Positions 28,706-37,246 of a DNA stretch of 46,497 bases are shown piece by piece. The translations under genes and the position numbers were made by a program. Position 1 is the first letter of the stretch; each line of letters starts with the position of its first letter. Source of the DNA: Jaenimonas drosophilae. Its lineage: Eukaryota > Euglenozoa > Kinetoplastea > Trypanosomatida > Trypanosomatidae. The notes below the pieces were generated by a model. It was given only the letters and a program-made list of their open reading frames with translations, was not told the origin of the DNA and did not search any database. Where the stretch lies: the NCBI GenBank assembly GCA_030849065.1, contig JASAON010001521.1:1-46497 (forward strand), written 5' to 3'.

Positions 28706-29671
28706 ATGTCACCCGCTCATCGACGTCGCATCGTTGTGATTGGGCCCAACCCGGCATACCAAAAAACGCTCCAATTCGATGAAGTGGCGCTGTCGGAGGT
28801 GAATCGAGCATCCTCCGTTCGATGTTATGCAGGAGGCAAAGGGACCAACTTCTGCCGCGCGCTTCGTTGTTATGATGCCCACAAACACGGTAGTGGTACG
28901 GTGCTCCTCAGCTTTCTTGGCGGATCGACGGGGGAGATGGTGATGAAGCGGCTCCATGAGGATCAGATTGAGGTTGTGGCGATTGCCGTTCCTGGTGAAA
29001 CACGCACCTGCATCACTTGTTTGAGCTCAAATGGGAACATGATGGAGCTCATTGAGCCTTCGTTGGCTGTGCCGGCGGAGGCGGCGGCAGCCATGGATGA
29101 GGCGGTGGCGAGGCTCCTTCACGACGCCGATGGCGTTGCCATCATGGGCAGCTTGCCAGACGGCAGTGATCCAGATTTATACACGCGCTGGACCAAGATT
29201 GCTGTGGCGTCTGGCAAGCCCCTCCTCATTGATGCCGTGAAGGGGGTTGCGCCGTCGTTAAAGGTGGCTGACGCCCGCACGGTGCTGAAGGTGAATATGG
29301 CGGAGTTCTTGAAGATAACGGGGTGTGCTACTGTGGGTGAAGCATTCACTGTGGCCATGCGTGATTGGAGTGTTGGGGTCATTGGGGTGACCAACGGACC
29401 AGGCGAGGCCTTTTTGATGGAACGTGGTGGCCCATTGATGAAGATGCTCCTCCCGCACGTGGATGGTATCGTCAATCCTCTCGGCTCTGGCGATACCGCC
29501 GATGCCATCATGCTCTCCGAGCTGCTCCATGGCTCCACGGCGCTGACGGCATTTCGGCGCGCTCTCGCCGCCGCCTCGGCCAACTGCCTCCAACTGGATT
29601 CGGGAAAGTTTTTGATGGAGGACCTCGAGCGCATTAGTACAAGCATCCAAGAAGAACGTGCGAAGTTGTGA
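28706..29671 (+). CDS. PfkB-family sugar kinase, 1-phosphofructokinase-like
   Basis: A 321-residue kinase of the PfkB/ribokinase superfamily, nearest in pattern to 1-phosphofructokinase and tagatose-6-phosphate kinase. It has GPNPAYQKTL at the start, NRASSVRCYAGGKG with Gly43-Gly44-Lys45-Gly46 near the sugar, and NPLGSGDTADA with the predicted catalytic base Asp263 and the anion hole. The family motif usually reads G-A-G-D; here it is G-S-G-D. It should phosphorylate a sugar or sugar phosphate with ATP; the substrate is not readable from sequence. No signal peptide is evident. The C-terminus (AKL) could be a weak PTS1 glycosomal signal; this is possible but unproven. The start is fixed by the splice AG just before it. 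Confidence 0.82.
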   Translation: MSPAHRRRIVVIGPNPAYQKTLQFDEVALSEVNRASSVRCYAGGKGTNFCRALRCYDAHKHGSGTVLLSFLGGSTGEMVMKRLHEDQIEVVAIAVPGETRTCITCLSSNGNMMELIEPSLAVPAEAAAAMDEAVARLLHDADGVAIMGSLPDGSDPDLYTRWTKIAVASGKPLLIDAVKGVAPSLKVADARTVLKVNMAEFLKITGCATVGEAFTVAMRDWSVGVIGVTNGPGEAFLMERGGPLMKMLLPHVDGIVNPLGSGDTADAIMLSELLHGSTALTAFRRALAAASANCLQLDSGKFLMEDLERISTSIQEERAKL

Positions 29672-29994
29672 AGTGCGTTTTGCAGCCAACTACGTGCCTT
29701 TGAATGCTCCGTTGCGTTGGCTCTCAACAAATGGTGCTTCATGTGTGTTGTATCGATCGTGTCGGTTATGGCCAATTTCATGACAGAGACACACACCAAA
29801 AGAAACGAGAATATTTTCCTGTTCCATGGCTGTACTGCTATGTTGCGGTCAAGGTGTTTTTGCCCCCTTCTATACACACAAACACACACAACACATTCAT
29901 ACTGCCGTCAATCCTGAATAAGAGAAGTTGCAAGCATCATTCTTCCACCTTTACATACTATAATACACGCGCTCCCGCTCCTTCTCTCCTCGCC
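29672..29994. other. Spacer before the DUF4261-like gene
   Basis: 320 bp. The downstream reading frame happens to stay open back to 29704, but this part encodes His/Thr-rich sequence unlike the protein after 29995 and holds CA-rich and pyrimidine-rich stretches, so I treat it as untranslated leader. Confidence 0.5.
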
Positions 29995-30951
29995 ATGCTT
30001 CGTTCTGCGCGACCCGCGCTGTTCCTTTCTGACATGCTGAAGAAGGTGGTAGGAAAAAACACCGAGGCTCCTCTAGTGATGGACGGAGCACGTCATGTGG
30101 GGCTGCAGGCCGTCTTTACCCCGAGCAAGATTCCCTTTGATGAGCAGGGCCTGACGCGTTCGTTGCAGGCATACCACACCTCGCTGAGTTCTGCTTCCTT
30201 TGAGATGGAGCAGAACAACGGGGATATGCTCGTGGGCCGTGCAACGTTCTCGATGCCAGCACCTGGCAATGATGCTGATGATGCAGCCAACAATCATGTC
30301 GTGGAGGTCATTGCACTGAATAAGCCATTTCCCAGCGATGGGGTGGCCGACCTCATCCACACCGGCATGTATGACGAGGCGGTGAAGCAACACATCCGTG
30401 ATGGCAAGAGTAGTGCCATGCTCTACTACAAGGGAGATAGCGCCAAGGTGCTGGAGCGGTACGTGGCCGTGTCAGTGGTGGCTGGAGCCTTGGCGGATTG
30501 TGGCGCGGTTGGCATTCTGAACGTCAACGGCCGTGCCTCCGCCCCGGCCTCTCTCTTCACGAAGCGTACCATTGAAGAGCACTATGGCGAGGGTAAGACC
30601 ATTGACTTCTTCAGAGATATTCTTCCCCTCCCCACCATCTTCTGTGGCTTCATCAAGTACAAGGTGGATGGCGCAGAAGGAGTGTGGATGCACACCTGCG
30701 GGGCGGAGGTGTTCCAGCTGCCTAACTTGGCCGTCATGGTGCCGAATCTCGACTACGCAGAAACAGTGTTTCAGTTCTTGTCTGCTGTATTACGGGCCAT
30801 GGTTGATGGCGATCATGCGCTGCAAGAGGGTGAAACGATGTGCCTCGCCGCAGACAACGTCGTCAGCGTTCGCCAGCCACGTGATGCTGAAGATTTCCTG
30901 AAGAAGGTTCCTGGCGCACTTGTCCTTGAGCCATCCAAGGGGTGGAGATGA
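29995..30951 (+). CDS. DUF4261-like protein of unknown function
   Basis: A 318-residue protein. The start at 29995 directly follows a pyrimidine-rich stretch and gives MLRSARPALFLSDML, a basic amphipathic N-terminus that could direct it to mitochondria. Later parts include VVAGALADCGAVGILNV and a C-terminal HTCGAEVFQLPNLAVMV, which resemble the 'gAxxxxDxgA' and 'TxGlxxFgxxElE' patterns of DUF4261 proteins. That match is tentative. No catalytic motif is evident, so no function is proposed. Confidence 0.6.
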   Translation: MLRSARPALFLSDMLKKVVGKNTEAPLVMDGARHVGLQAVFTPSKIPFDEQGLTRSLQAYHTSLSSASFEMEQNNGDMLVGRATFSMPAPGNDADDAANNHVVEVIALNKPFPSDGVADLIHTGMYDEAVKQHIRDGKSSAMLYYKGDSAKVLERYVAVSVVAGALADCGAVGILNVNGRASAPASLFTKRTIEEHYGEGKTIDFFRDILPLPTIFCGFIKYKVDGAEGVWMHTCGAEVFQLPNLAVMVPNLDYAETVFQFLSAVLRAMVDGDHALQEGETMCLAADNVVSVRQPRDAEDFLKKVPGALVLEPSKGWR

Positions 30952-31186
30952 GGGTGCATGTGCAATCGGTCAGCCAAGCAAAGTTGTGGTCTGCTGGCAT
31001 ACACAACAACCTTTCTCTCTCACACACACATTATCGTATTCTTTATAATGGTTCGATGTAATTTAAATAAGACGCTGGCTTGTGCGTGTGATACCTCTCC
31101 ACCCTGCATCATTCCGCTCTACAAATGCCAATCTATTTTTTTTTGTCTCTTGCCTCATCGTTGAAACATAAACATCCAGAGACTTG

Positions 31187-31750
31187 ATGATTGCTTCGAA
31201 GCGCTTTCTTAGACCTATTCAACGTGGAGTTGTGGGACCCATTGCCGTCCCACGACGCTTCTGCACGACGCAGGCTGGCCCCATATCCACGCACGCACAT
31301 CCTGCTAATGCGGGGGCGGAGAAGTACAAGGCCCTCGCTGCTCGCACAACACACTTCGCTGAGGTTCACGGACGTCGGCCACGTGTTCTTCTATCTACGT
31401 TGAGCTCCAACTCCGAGGGCCGCGTGGATGACCGCCTGGCAACTGTTCTCGCGGACATTGGTTTCGACGTGGATATCGGCCCACTTCAACAACTTCCGGA
31501 TGCCATCGCACGTCAAGCCATCGAGGCCGATGTGCATGCGGTACATCTTCGAGCGGCGGAAGGAACAACATCCTCATCAACGGTGGAGCAGATTCTCCAG
31601 GCCCTGAAGGCTCAGGATGCGGAGGATGTTGCGGTTGTTGTTAGTGGAGAGGCTGGAGAGCTGAAGCGCTCTGGGCTAGCGGTTCTGCTGCCAGCCAACA
31701 CCTCTCATACCAAGACTGGTGAAGCACTGCTTGACATCATTGGGGAGTAG
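31187..31750 (+). CDS. Stand-alone cobalamin-binding-domain relative lacking the B12 motif
   Basis: A 187-residue protein starting at ATG 31187 (a TTG precedes it in frame). Residues 1-30 are basic and Arg/Ser/Phe-rich, a good mitochondrial signal. From residue 63 it follows the C-terminal B12-binding domain of methylmalonyl-CoA mutase closely: RRPRVLLSTL, then GFDVDIGPLQQLP and EADVHAVHLRA. The signature DxHxxG, whose His binds cobalt, reads Asn75-Ser-Glu77-Gly-Arg-Val80, so all three residues are changed. The fold probably persists without binding B12 in the normal way. No mutase catalytic domain lies next to it. It may be a structural subunit that reused the fold; that is inference. Confidence 0.72.
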   Translation: MIASKRFLRPIQRGVVGPIAVPRRFCTTQAGPISTHAHPANAGAEKYKALAARTTHFAEVHGRRPRVLLSTLSSNSEGRVDDRLATVLADIGFDVDIGPLQQLPDAIARQAIEADVHAVHLRAAEGTTSSSTVEQILQALKAQDAEDVAVVVSGEAGELKRSGLAVLLPANTSHTKTGEALLDIIGE

Positions 31751-31989
31751 CGCACACATGAACGCAATGTGTAGATGGAGTGCTCCCCCTTATCGGTTTG
31801 TTTTTTTCGAGCGTCTGGTGGAATACCAGATCCCTTCAAAAAGCGCGTGATACACGTGCAAATCCATCAATACGTGTGCAGGTGTATGCATCTTCATGGG
31901 AGTGATGATATTTTGTGTTTGTACGCTATCATACTGCTCGCTTTTTTTTCTGTCTTTTTGCCGTTGCTACTCAGCCAATAGAGCCAGTT

Positions 31990-32001
31990 ATGACCTCATG
32001 A
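31990..32001 (+). promoter_or_regulatory. Three-codon upstream ORF overlapping the ABC start codon
   Basis: After the predicted splice AG (31973-31974) the first ATG is 31990, giving ATG ACC TCA TGA. Its stop (31999-32001) overlaps the main ATG (31998-32000) as ATGA, the same arrangement as before the PPR-PIN gene. Confidence 0.4.
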
Positions 32002-34514
32002 AGTTGTCTGTATATGCACTCATTCCAGTTGCCATCTTCTCTACGCTTCATGGGGTGATCCTGATTCTTGGAAGGAAGCTTCGATGTCAAGCAGCAAGTA
32101 TAGCGGCACCACACGCTCTATCCAAGGCTCAGGCGATTATGCGTGAGCTACTTGGCGAGGCTCACCGTGTTCGTGTGGAGGTGATGGAAGACTTGTGCCC
32201 CATCATAATTCAGCTAGTGGATGGTGATGAGTGCGTTTGTGTTTCCGTCGCCCCATCCTTCTTTGAGCTTGAGGGGCGTGGTGTAGCTGATCTCTTCACC
32301 ATCTACGGTTTGCTGTTGGACTACGTTCGTGATGATGCCACTCTTTGCGTCAACATGTGGAATGTGCTGTGCAGTCTGACAGAGAGACGGCTCGAAGATC
32401 TTCTTGTGCGCGACAAGGGCATGATGCACGATGATTGCAAAGACGTCCAAGCCGTTGCATCCTTGTTGAGCAGCCAATACAACATTCAACGATGGCTGCC
32501 GCCATCTTGGTGCAGGCATGCAAAGAGAGCTCCTCATGAGCTGCTGGCGGTGACGCGGCGCGGCCAACACTCAAAGTTCCATGCGGCTCTTCTTTTTTCA
32601 CGCACGGTCATGCATTCATGCACACCTGCCATCGTTGGCGTAGCAGCGCTTCTCATATTGGCCAATAATCTTCGCTCCTTTATTACCACACTCTCCTATG
32701 CCGATGTTGATGAGCTCTCACTGGTCGAGCTCCTCGCGGAACAGTCATCCGTCGAAACAACTTCCATGCTGGCCTTCTTTTCCGTCTCGCGCCATCGACG
32801 TATGCTCGAGATCATGACAACCGTCTTTGTAGCGGAGGCCTTCTTCCCCTTCATTTCGGGCGTCACTGAGGCCTTCTCCAAGTACCTCACGAGCTGGTAC
32901 AGCCGCCACATGCACAGCGTCGTCTACGCCGCCATGGCACGTCGTGATTACCTCAGCACCTCGGACAAGTTTTGTCTGGATGTGGAGAACGCCATCATCA
33001 TGGTGACAGATTTTTCCCTGGTCAATGTGAGCTACCTCATTAATCATACCTTGACGAAACTGACCTACCTTCGAATGTTGTACGTGGCACCGGTGTTGTG
33101 TGGCATCACGGCCATGGGCGAAGTTTGGCTGAACGAAATGCGGCATCACTGGGCTAGAGCAGAGTGCCTCTACACGCTCTTTTCCTTAAAGTCTGACAAA
33201 ACATGTGGGCCGGATACGACGGATGCTGCGCCACCTCCATCCGCACAAGATGTTGCCCCTGTTGTAGGTGAGAGCCCACGTGGTGTACCTGTGTCAGTGG
33301 ATGAGATTAACCAACTCTTTGCCATGCAACGTTCCACGGGAGAAGAGGGGAAGCACTGGCAATACACTCAGCCCCCCAGCCGCTTGGGAGCGAAGTCTCT
33401 CCCCGGGAGCGTTCTGATACCGCTCTTACGCCACATCAACACCGCCCCCACAATTTCTGCCTTGGCCGTCGATGGCGAGGCCCTTGCGACCTTCAATAAT
33501 CCGAGCGACGCAACTTCCTTTCTGAGCGTCGTGCCAGACGTGGTGGATTACGTGGTTCGTGATGCCCCACCCATGATCTTCTGTGGCGATGTTACGCCCT
33601 ACCACTATGATATTCTAGCCCAGAAAGATGGAATGGATGGGGGGAAGGAGCCCTTCGTGGAGGGCATGGAGGTGCTCAACCGTCTTCGGGCTGAGTCACC
33701 AAAGATTGATGTGTCATGGACGAATCTGCTCCGGGCCCCAGATGGACCTTGGTCGGTAGAGATGGTCGATGTGTGGTTTGCGTACCCGGGCCAAACGACT
33801 TATGCTTTACGTGAGGTGTCATTCTCCATCCACGCCGGAGGGTGCGTTGGAATCATTGGATATAGTGGGGCTGGCAAGAGCACCTTCCTTGCTCTGCTGG
33901 CGCGTCTCTATCTTCCTCAACGTGGGCATATCTTCATCAACGCCATTCCTATTGAGCACTTCGCTGCCAGAGAGCTACGCCGGCGCATAGGAAATGTGTG
34001 GCAGGAGACCACGTCCATGCGCTTCTTGACGGATGAAAATGTTGGCAACAACCTTGCCTACGGAAATTTGCGACATGCATCTACGTCAAACATCCACTCT
34101 GCGTTGAATGACGCAGGTATGACAGATGCTGTTCTTCGTCGTGGACGTGGCCTGCATGAGATGATCTCACACAACTGCTTCAGTGGTGGTGAATATGAGC
34201 GTCTCAGCATTGCGCGAAGCTTCGTGAATCGTGATGCATGCCTCCGTATTTTGGATGAGCCCACAAGCGCACTGGACTCCAGCACGGAATCGATGATTCT
34301 GCAGAACATTCGTAGGCCTCCCCAGGGAAGCACAGATCCGATGCAGGCAACGTTGATGTTTGCCACTCACCGCATCTCATCGGTCAAAGATGCGGACCTC
34401 ATTCTTGTTATTGCTGGGGGAAAAGTTGTGGAGCAAGGGAGCTGGGCGTTACTGTCCAGCGAGGGCAACCCACATTTTCACACTCTGCTGGAGGCCCACG
34501 CCCTGCCACGATAG
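31998..34514 (+). CDS. ABC half-transporter (membrane domain plus ATPase), exporter type
   Basis: An 838-residue protein when started at 31998, the in-frame ATG after the splice AG; the frame stays open to 31896 but that part lies upstream of the acceptor. Residues about 5-25 and several segments between 195 and 380 look membrane-embedded. A long polar linker (about 395-590) precedes the ATPase. The ATPase is complete: Walker A GYSGAGKST at 621-629, Q-loop WQE, signature FSGGE at 728-732 (usually LSGGQ), Walker B LRILDEPTSALD with Asp753-Glu754, and switch His791. The layout is ABCB-like, probably working as a dimer. The membrane part is divergent and the cargo is unknown. It is followed 181 bp later by the hexose transporter. 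Confidence 0.8.
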   Translation: MKLSVYALIPVAIFSTLHGVILILGRKLRCQAASIAAPHALSKAQAIMRELLGEAHRVRVEVMEDLCPIIIQLVDGDECVCVSVAPSFFELEGRGVADLFTIYGLLLDYVRDDATLCVNMWNVLCSLTERRLEDLLVRDKGMMHDDCKDVQAVASLLSSQYNIQRWLPPSWCRHAKRAPHELLAVTRRGQHSKFHAALLFSRTVMHSCTPAIVGVAALLILANNLRSFITTLSYADVDELSLVELLAEQSSVETTSMLAFFSVSRHRRMLEIMTTVFVAEAFFPFISGVTEAFSKYLTSWYSRHMHSVVYAAMARRDYLSTSDKFCLDVENAIIMVTDFSLVNVSYLINHTLTKLTYLRMLYVAPVLCGITAMGEVWLNEMRHHWARAECLYTLFSLKSDKTCGPDTTDAAPPPSAQDVAPVVGESPRGVPVSVDEINQLFAMQRSTGEEGKHWQYTQPPSRLGAKSLPGSVLIPLLRHINTAPTISALAVDGEALATFNNPSDATSFLSVVPDVVDYVVRDAPPMIFCGDVTPYHYDILAQKDGMDGGKEPFVEGMEVLNRLRAESPKIDVSWTNLLRAPDGPWSVEMVDVWFAYPGQTTYALREVSFSIHAGGCVGIIGYSGAGKSTFLALLARLYLPQRGHIFINAIPIEHFAARELRRRIGNVWQETTSMRFLTDENVGNNLAYGNLRHASTSNIHSALNDAGMTDAVLRRGRGLHEMISHNCFSGGEYERLSIARSFVNRDACLRILDEPTSALDSSTESMILQNIRRPPQGSTDPMQATLMFATHRISSVKDADLILVIAGGKVVEQGSWALLSSEGNPHFHTLLEAHALPR

Positions 34515-34695
34515 GTTCTGACGTATGTTTGTGTCGAGCGCGCACTCGTGCATCGCTTTTCTGCGCAGTACCTCCTGCTACCCTGTCATGTATGCTCTTC
34601 TTTTCCTTTTTTTGTTTGATTAGTAAAAACAACAAGATTGCCAAGTAGACGTTTCATTCTTCTTCCTTTTTTTTCATCCTTCTTTGGTTGTCGCG

Positions 34696-36315
34696 ATGAA
34701 CCCCAGTCAGTGTGAGCCAGTGCAGATTGATAATCATGATCCCATGACGAATGATAGCTTGGGTGATGCTACGCCTGCCTTGTCGGATGACAAGGCGAGC
34801 AACGAATCTTTCTTTACGCGATCGAATCTACAAATATTGATTATCCCACTCGTCTGTGGCCTCTTCTACGGCTACAACATTGTCTTTGTGGCGGTGTACT
34901 ATGAGATGCATCTCATGGGCATGGATTGCGCCAGAGCCAAGGGCCAGACGGGCTGCGAGACCCTCTCCTACTCCGATTGCCGCTGGTTCAGCAACACCAC
35001 AATCAGCAGCGGATACTGTGGCTGGACAGATATAACCTGCCGTGTGCTCTACCCATCCACCAATAGCGGTGCAGAAGCTGCATGCAATCGGGATGACCGT
35101 TGTCAGTGGTCCTACCGCCACTCAGAGTGCCAGAATCCTGTGGGCTTTGATGCGCTACACTACGCCATCTTTGCCGCCTCCATGACAACAGGTGGAGCGA
35201 TTGGCTCATTTCTTGGAAGTTGTGTTGTGCAAAGGATGGGGTCAAAGCTCAGCTTTCTTCTTTGTGGGATTTTGGCATGCGCCTGCAGCGTCATGCTTCA
35301 TGTTGGTATTGATGCGGATGACTACTGGGTGATAATTGCTGGCCGAGTGGTGACGGGGATCTGTGTTGGCATCACGGGCGTGGCCTCCCCACTATACATG
35401 GACCAGAATGCGCCCAAGAAGTTAAAGCGGCCAATGGGCTACGTATACATGATCTCCATCTGCACTGGCCAGCTGACATGTGCGGTGATGGGCCTGGCGG
35501 TTGGCCAAAGCGTCAATTTCTCCTCCACACATGACTTACATCTCGGGGGTCGCGTGCAGGCGGTGGCTGGGGTGGCGTCGCTCCTCTCCTTTAGTTTGGT
35601 ACTGCTGGGCATATTCACGAAGGAAACGTGCGTGAACTATAACCTGGAACACCACGTCCGTGGTACCATTGATGTAGATCCCAACGAGTACAACTACGCC
35701 CAGATGCTCCCACGACTGATGATTGGCTTTGTCATGGCATGCACCTACCAACTCACGGGAGCCAACTCCATCTCGAGCTACGCACCGACCATCATGGGGA
35801 ACCTGGGCTTGGCTCCTCTGGTTGGCACCTTCCTCATGATGCTTACCTGCCTTGCTGCTGCCAGCACCTCGATGCTTCTCTCCACGCGCGCGTCCTCACG
35901 TACCATCTTCCTTGCCGGAGCATTCAGCACCGGGGCGGTTTGCGTCTTCTTGTGCGGCGTTCCCGTCTATCCTGGCGTAGCCCCCGAAAACGTTAAGAAT
36001 ATTGTGGCCGTTGTCGGAACACTGATATTCATGGGCTTCTTCCAGTTGTGTCTCGGCCCCTGCTTCTACGTGCTGACGCAGGAGGTTTTCCCCCTCTCTT
36101 TTCGACCCAAAGGAGCGTCTTTTACCCAGACGTGCCAATTTTCGTTGAAGGTGATGGTTGTGGCTGCCTACCCCTTCGCCACACAAGGACTCTCAGGCGG
36201 TGTTGCAGGCAATCAGAACAAGGGTCAGGCGATTGTCTTCACCTTCTTTGGTGTGGTGGGACTAATATGTTTCACCATCGAATATTTCTTTCTGTACCCG
36301 TGGGCACCGCGCTAG
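34696..36315 (+). CDS. Hexose transporter, major facilitator family, with Cys-rich loop
   Basis: A 539-residue sugar porter like the trypanosomatid hexose transporters. ATG 34696 is used; the upstream TTG is ignored. A polar cytosolic N-terminus (1-44) leads into helix 1 (about 45-67). The first outer loop (70-153) holds eight cysteines (78, 87, 95, 108, 115, 130, 136, 145), as in the THT family. Sugar-porter motifs include GRVVTGICVG, the changed SPLYMDQNAPKKLKRP (normally P-x-Y-x-x-E-x-A-P-x-x-x-R-G), and YQLTGANSISSYAPTI in helix 7. The usual PESP-R motif after helix 6 and the PETKG end are absent. It should move glucose-like sugars across the plasma membrane by facilitated diffusion. Confidence 0.88.
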   Translation: MNPSQCEPVQIDNHDPMTNDSLGDATPALSDDKASNESFFTRSNLQILIIPLVCGLFYGYNIVFVAVYYEMHLMGMDCARAKGQTGCETLSYSDCRWFSNTTISSGYCGWTDITCRVLYPSTNSGAEAACNRDDRCQWSYRHSECQNPVGFDALHYAIFAASMTTGGAIGSFLGSCVVQRMGSKLSFLLCGILACACSVMLHVGIDADDYWVIIAGRVVTGICVGITGVASPLYMDQNAPKKLKRPMGYVYMISICTGQLTCAVMGLAVGQSVNFSSTHDLHLGGRVQAVAGVASLLSFSLVLLGIFTKETCVNYNLEHHVRGTIDVDPNEYNYAQMLPRLMIGFVMACTYQLTGANSISSYAPTIMGNLGLAPLVGTFLMMLTCLAAASTSMLLSTRASSRTIFLAGAFSTGAVCVFLCGVPVYPGVAPENVKNIVAVVGTLIFMGFFQLCLGPCFYVLTQEVFPLSFRPKGASFTQTCQFSLKVMVVAAYPFATQGLSGGVAGNQNKGQAIVFTFFGVVGLICFTIEYFFLYPWAPR

Positions 36316-36918
36316 CAACTAAAACACAACAACGTTGTGTGCGGCAAATGATACGCCACATTCCATGTCTTTTTTCTTTTTCTTTGTGTACCTCGGCGGC
36401 ACAGTCGTTATACGTCACGCCGATAAACGACCTGTGTACGTAACGTACCCTTCTCTTCCATGGCATTTCGGGAGCAGACTTCTGTCTTTTCATTTTTCTT
36501 TGTTGCACATCAACATGTGCACGCTTTGCATACAAGCAGATCAACCCCTCCGCGATATAGCGGCTCTTCTATGATTGCACGCAGAGGAATTTTGTCGTGC
36601 ATTTCAACTATCTTGTGGGAGAATACTGGAGACGCGGTCAGTGAACTGAACCGTGTCATAACTTCTATCTTCGCTGCGAAGAACGTGCCAAAACGGGATG
36701 CCTTCTTTTATTTTCGCTCCAATATTGCCATGGACGCAGCTTCTCTTGATACGCATTTTTTGTTCTTCATTCATTCATTTCAACTCGGTTTCGTTGCGAG
36801 TGGGGGCGCCGGAAACTTTGTTGAATGTCTTTTTTTTCCCATCGCGACCTCCTTCGATTCTCATGTGTTGTTGCGTGCAGTGCTGCTGTAGCATGTGCAC
36901 CAGCAAGAGCAGCTCCAC

Positions 36919-36939
36919 GTATAGTATAGTATAGTATAC
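36919..36939. repeat. ATAGT pentanucleotide repeat
   Basis: Three ATAGT units extended by partial units on both sides, in the spacer before the receptor-cyclase-like gene. Confidence 0.85.
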
Positions 36940-37071
36940 CTGTAGCGGCGATGCTAAGTATCCAGTGCTTTGCGCGTTTTCTGATTGGTGGTTCAGTCTC
37001 GATGTGCTTGTGTGGGAGCACTGCGACGCGGTTTCCTCCATGACTGTGCTGAATGCTGTAATCGCAACCGC

Positions 37072-37098
37072 CATGTCTGTCTCCGTGAGACAGACATG
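37072..37098. repeat. Perfect inverted repeat (hairpin)
   Basis: CATGTCTGTCT at 37072-37082 is followed by CCGTG and its exact complement at 37088-37098. An extra C-G pair can close the loop. It lies about 90 nt upstream of the predicted splice acceptor, so it would be in the part removed from the downstream mRNA. Its function is unknown. Confidence 0.8.
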
Positions 37099-37246
37099 TC
37101 AGAGTGTATCTCCCCCTCCCCCATCTGCTCTACCGATTGCGCTCATCTTTGTGTGGCTCATACTATTTTCTGTTGTTCTTGTATATAGTTTAGACACGAA
37201 AACCAAAGCCAATTCTACCTCTTCTCCCCAGCTCACTCACCAACAC

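Larger units (their letters stand above)
36316..37246. other. Spacer before the receptor-cyclase-like array
   Basis: 930 bp marking the change from compact housekeeping genes to a lower-GC multigene region. It holds short T-rich open frames without domains, an ATAGT repeat and a perfect hairpin. A tract ending in AG at 37187-37188 is the likely splice acceptor of the next gene. Confidence 0.5.

Noticed and set aside
36460..36891. 143-codon open frame in the spacer before the receptor array
   Set aside because: Phe/Ser-rich product with no domain, through T-rich sequence of the kind that makes trans-splicing tracts.
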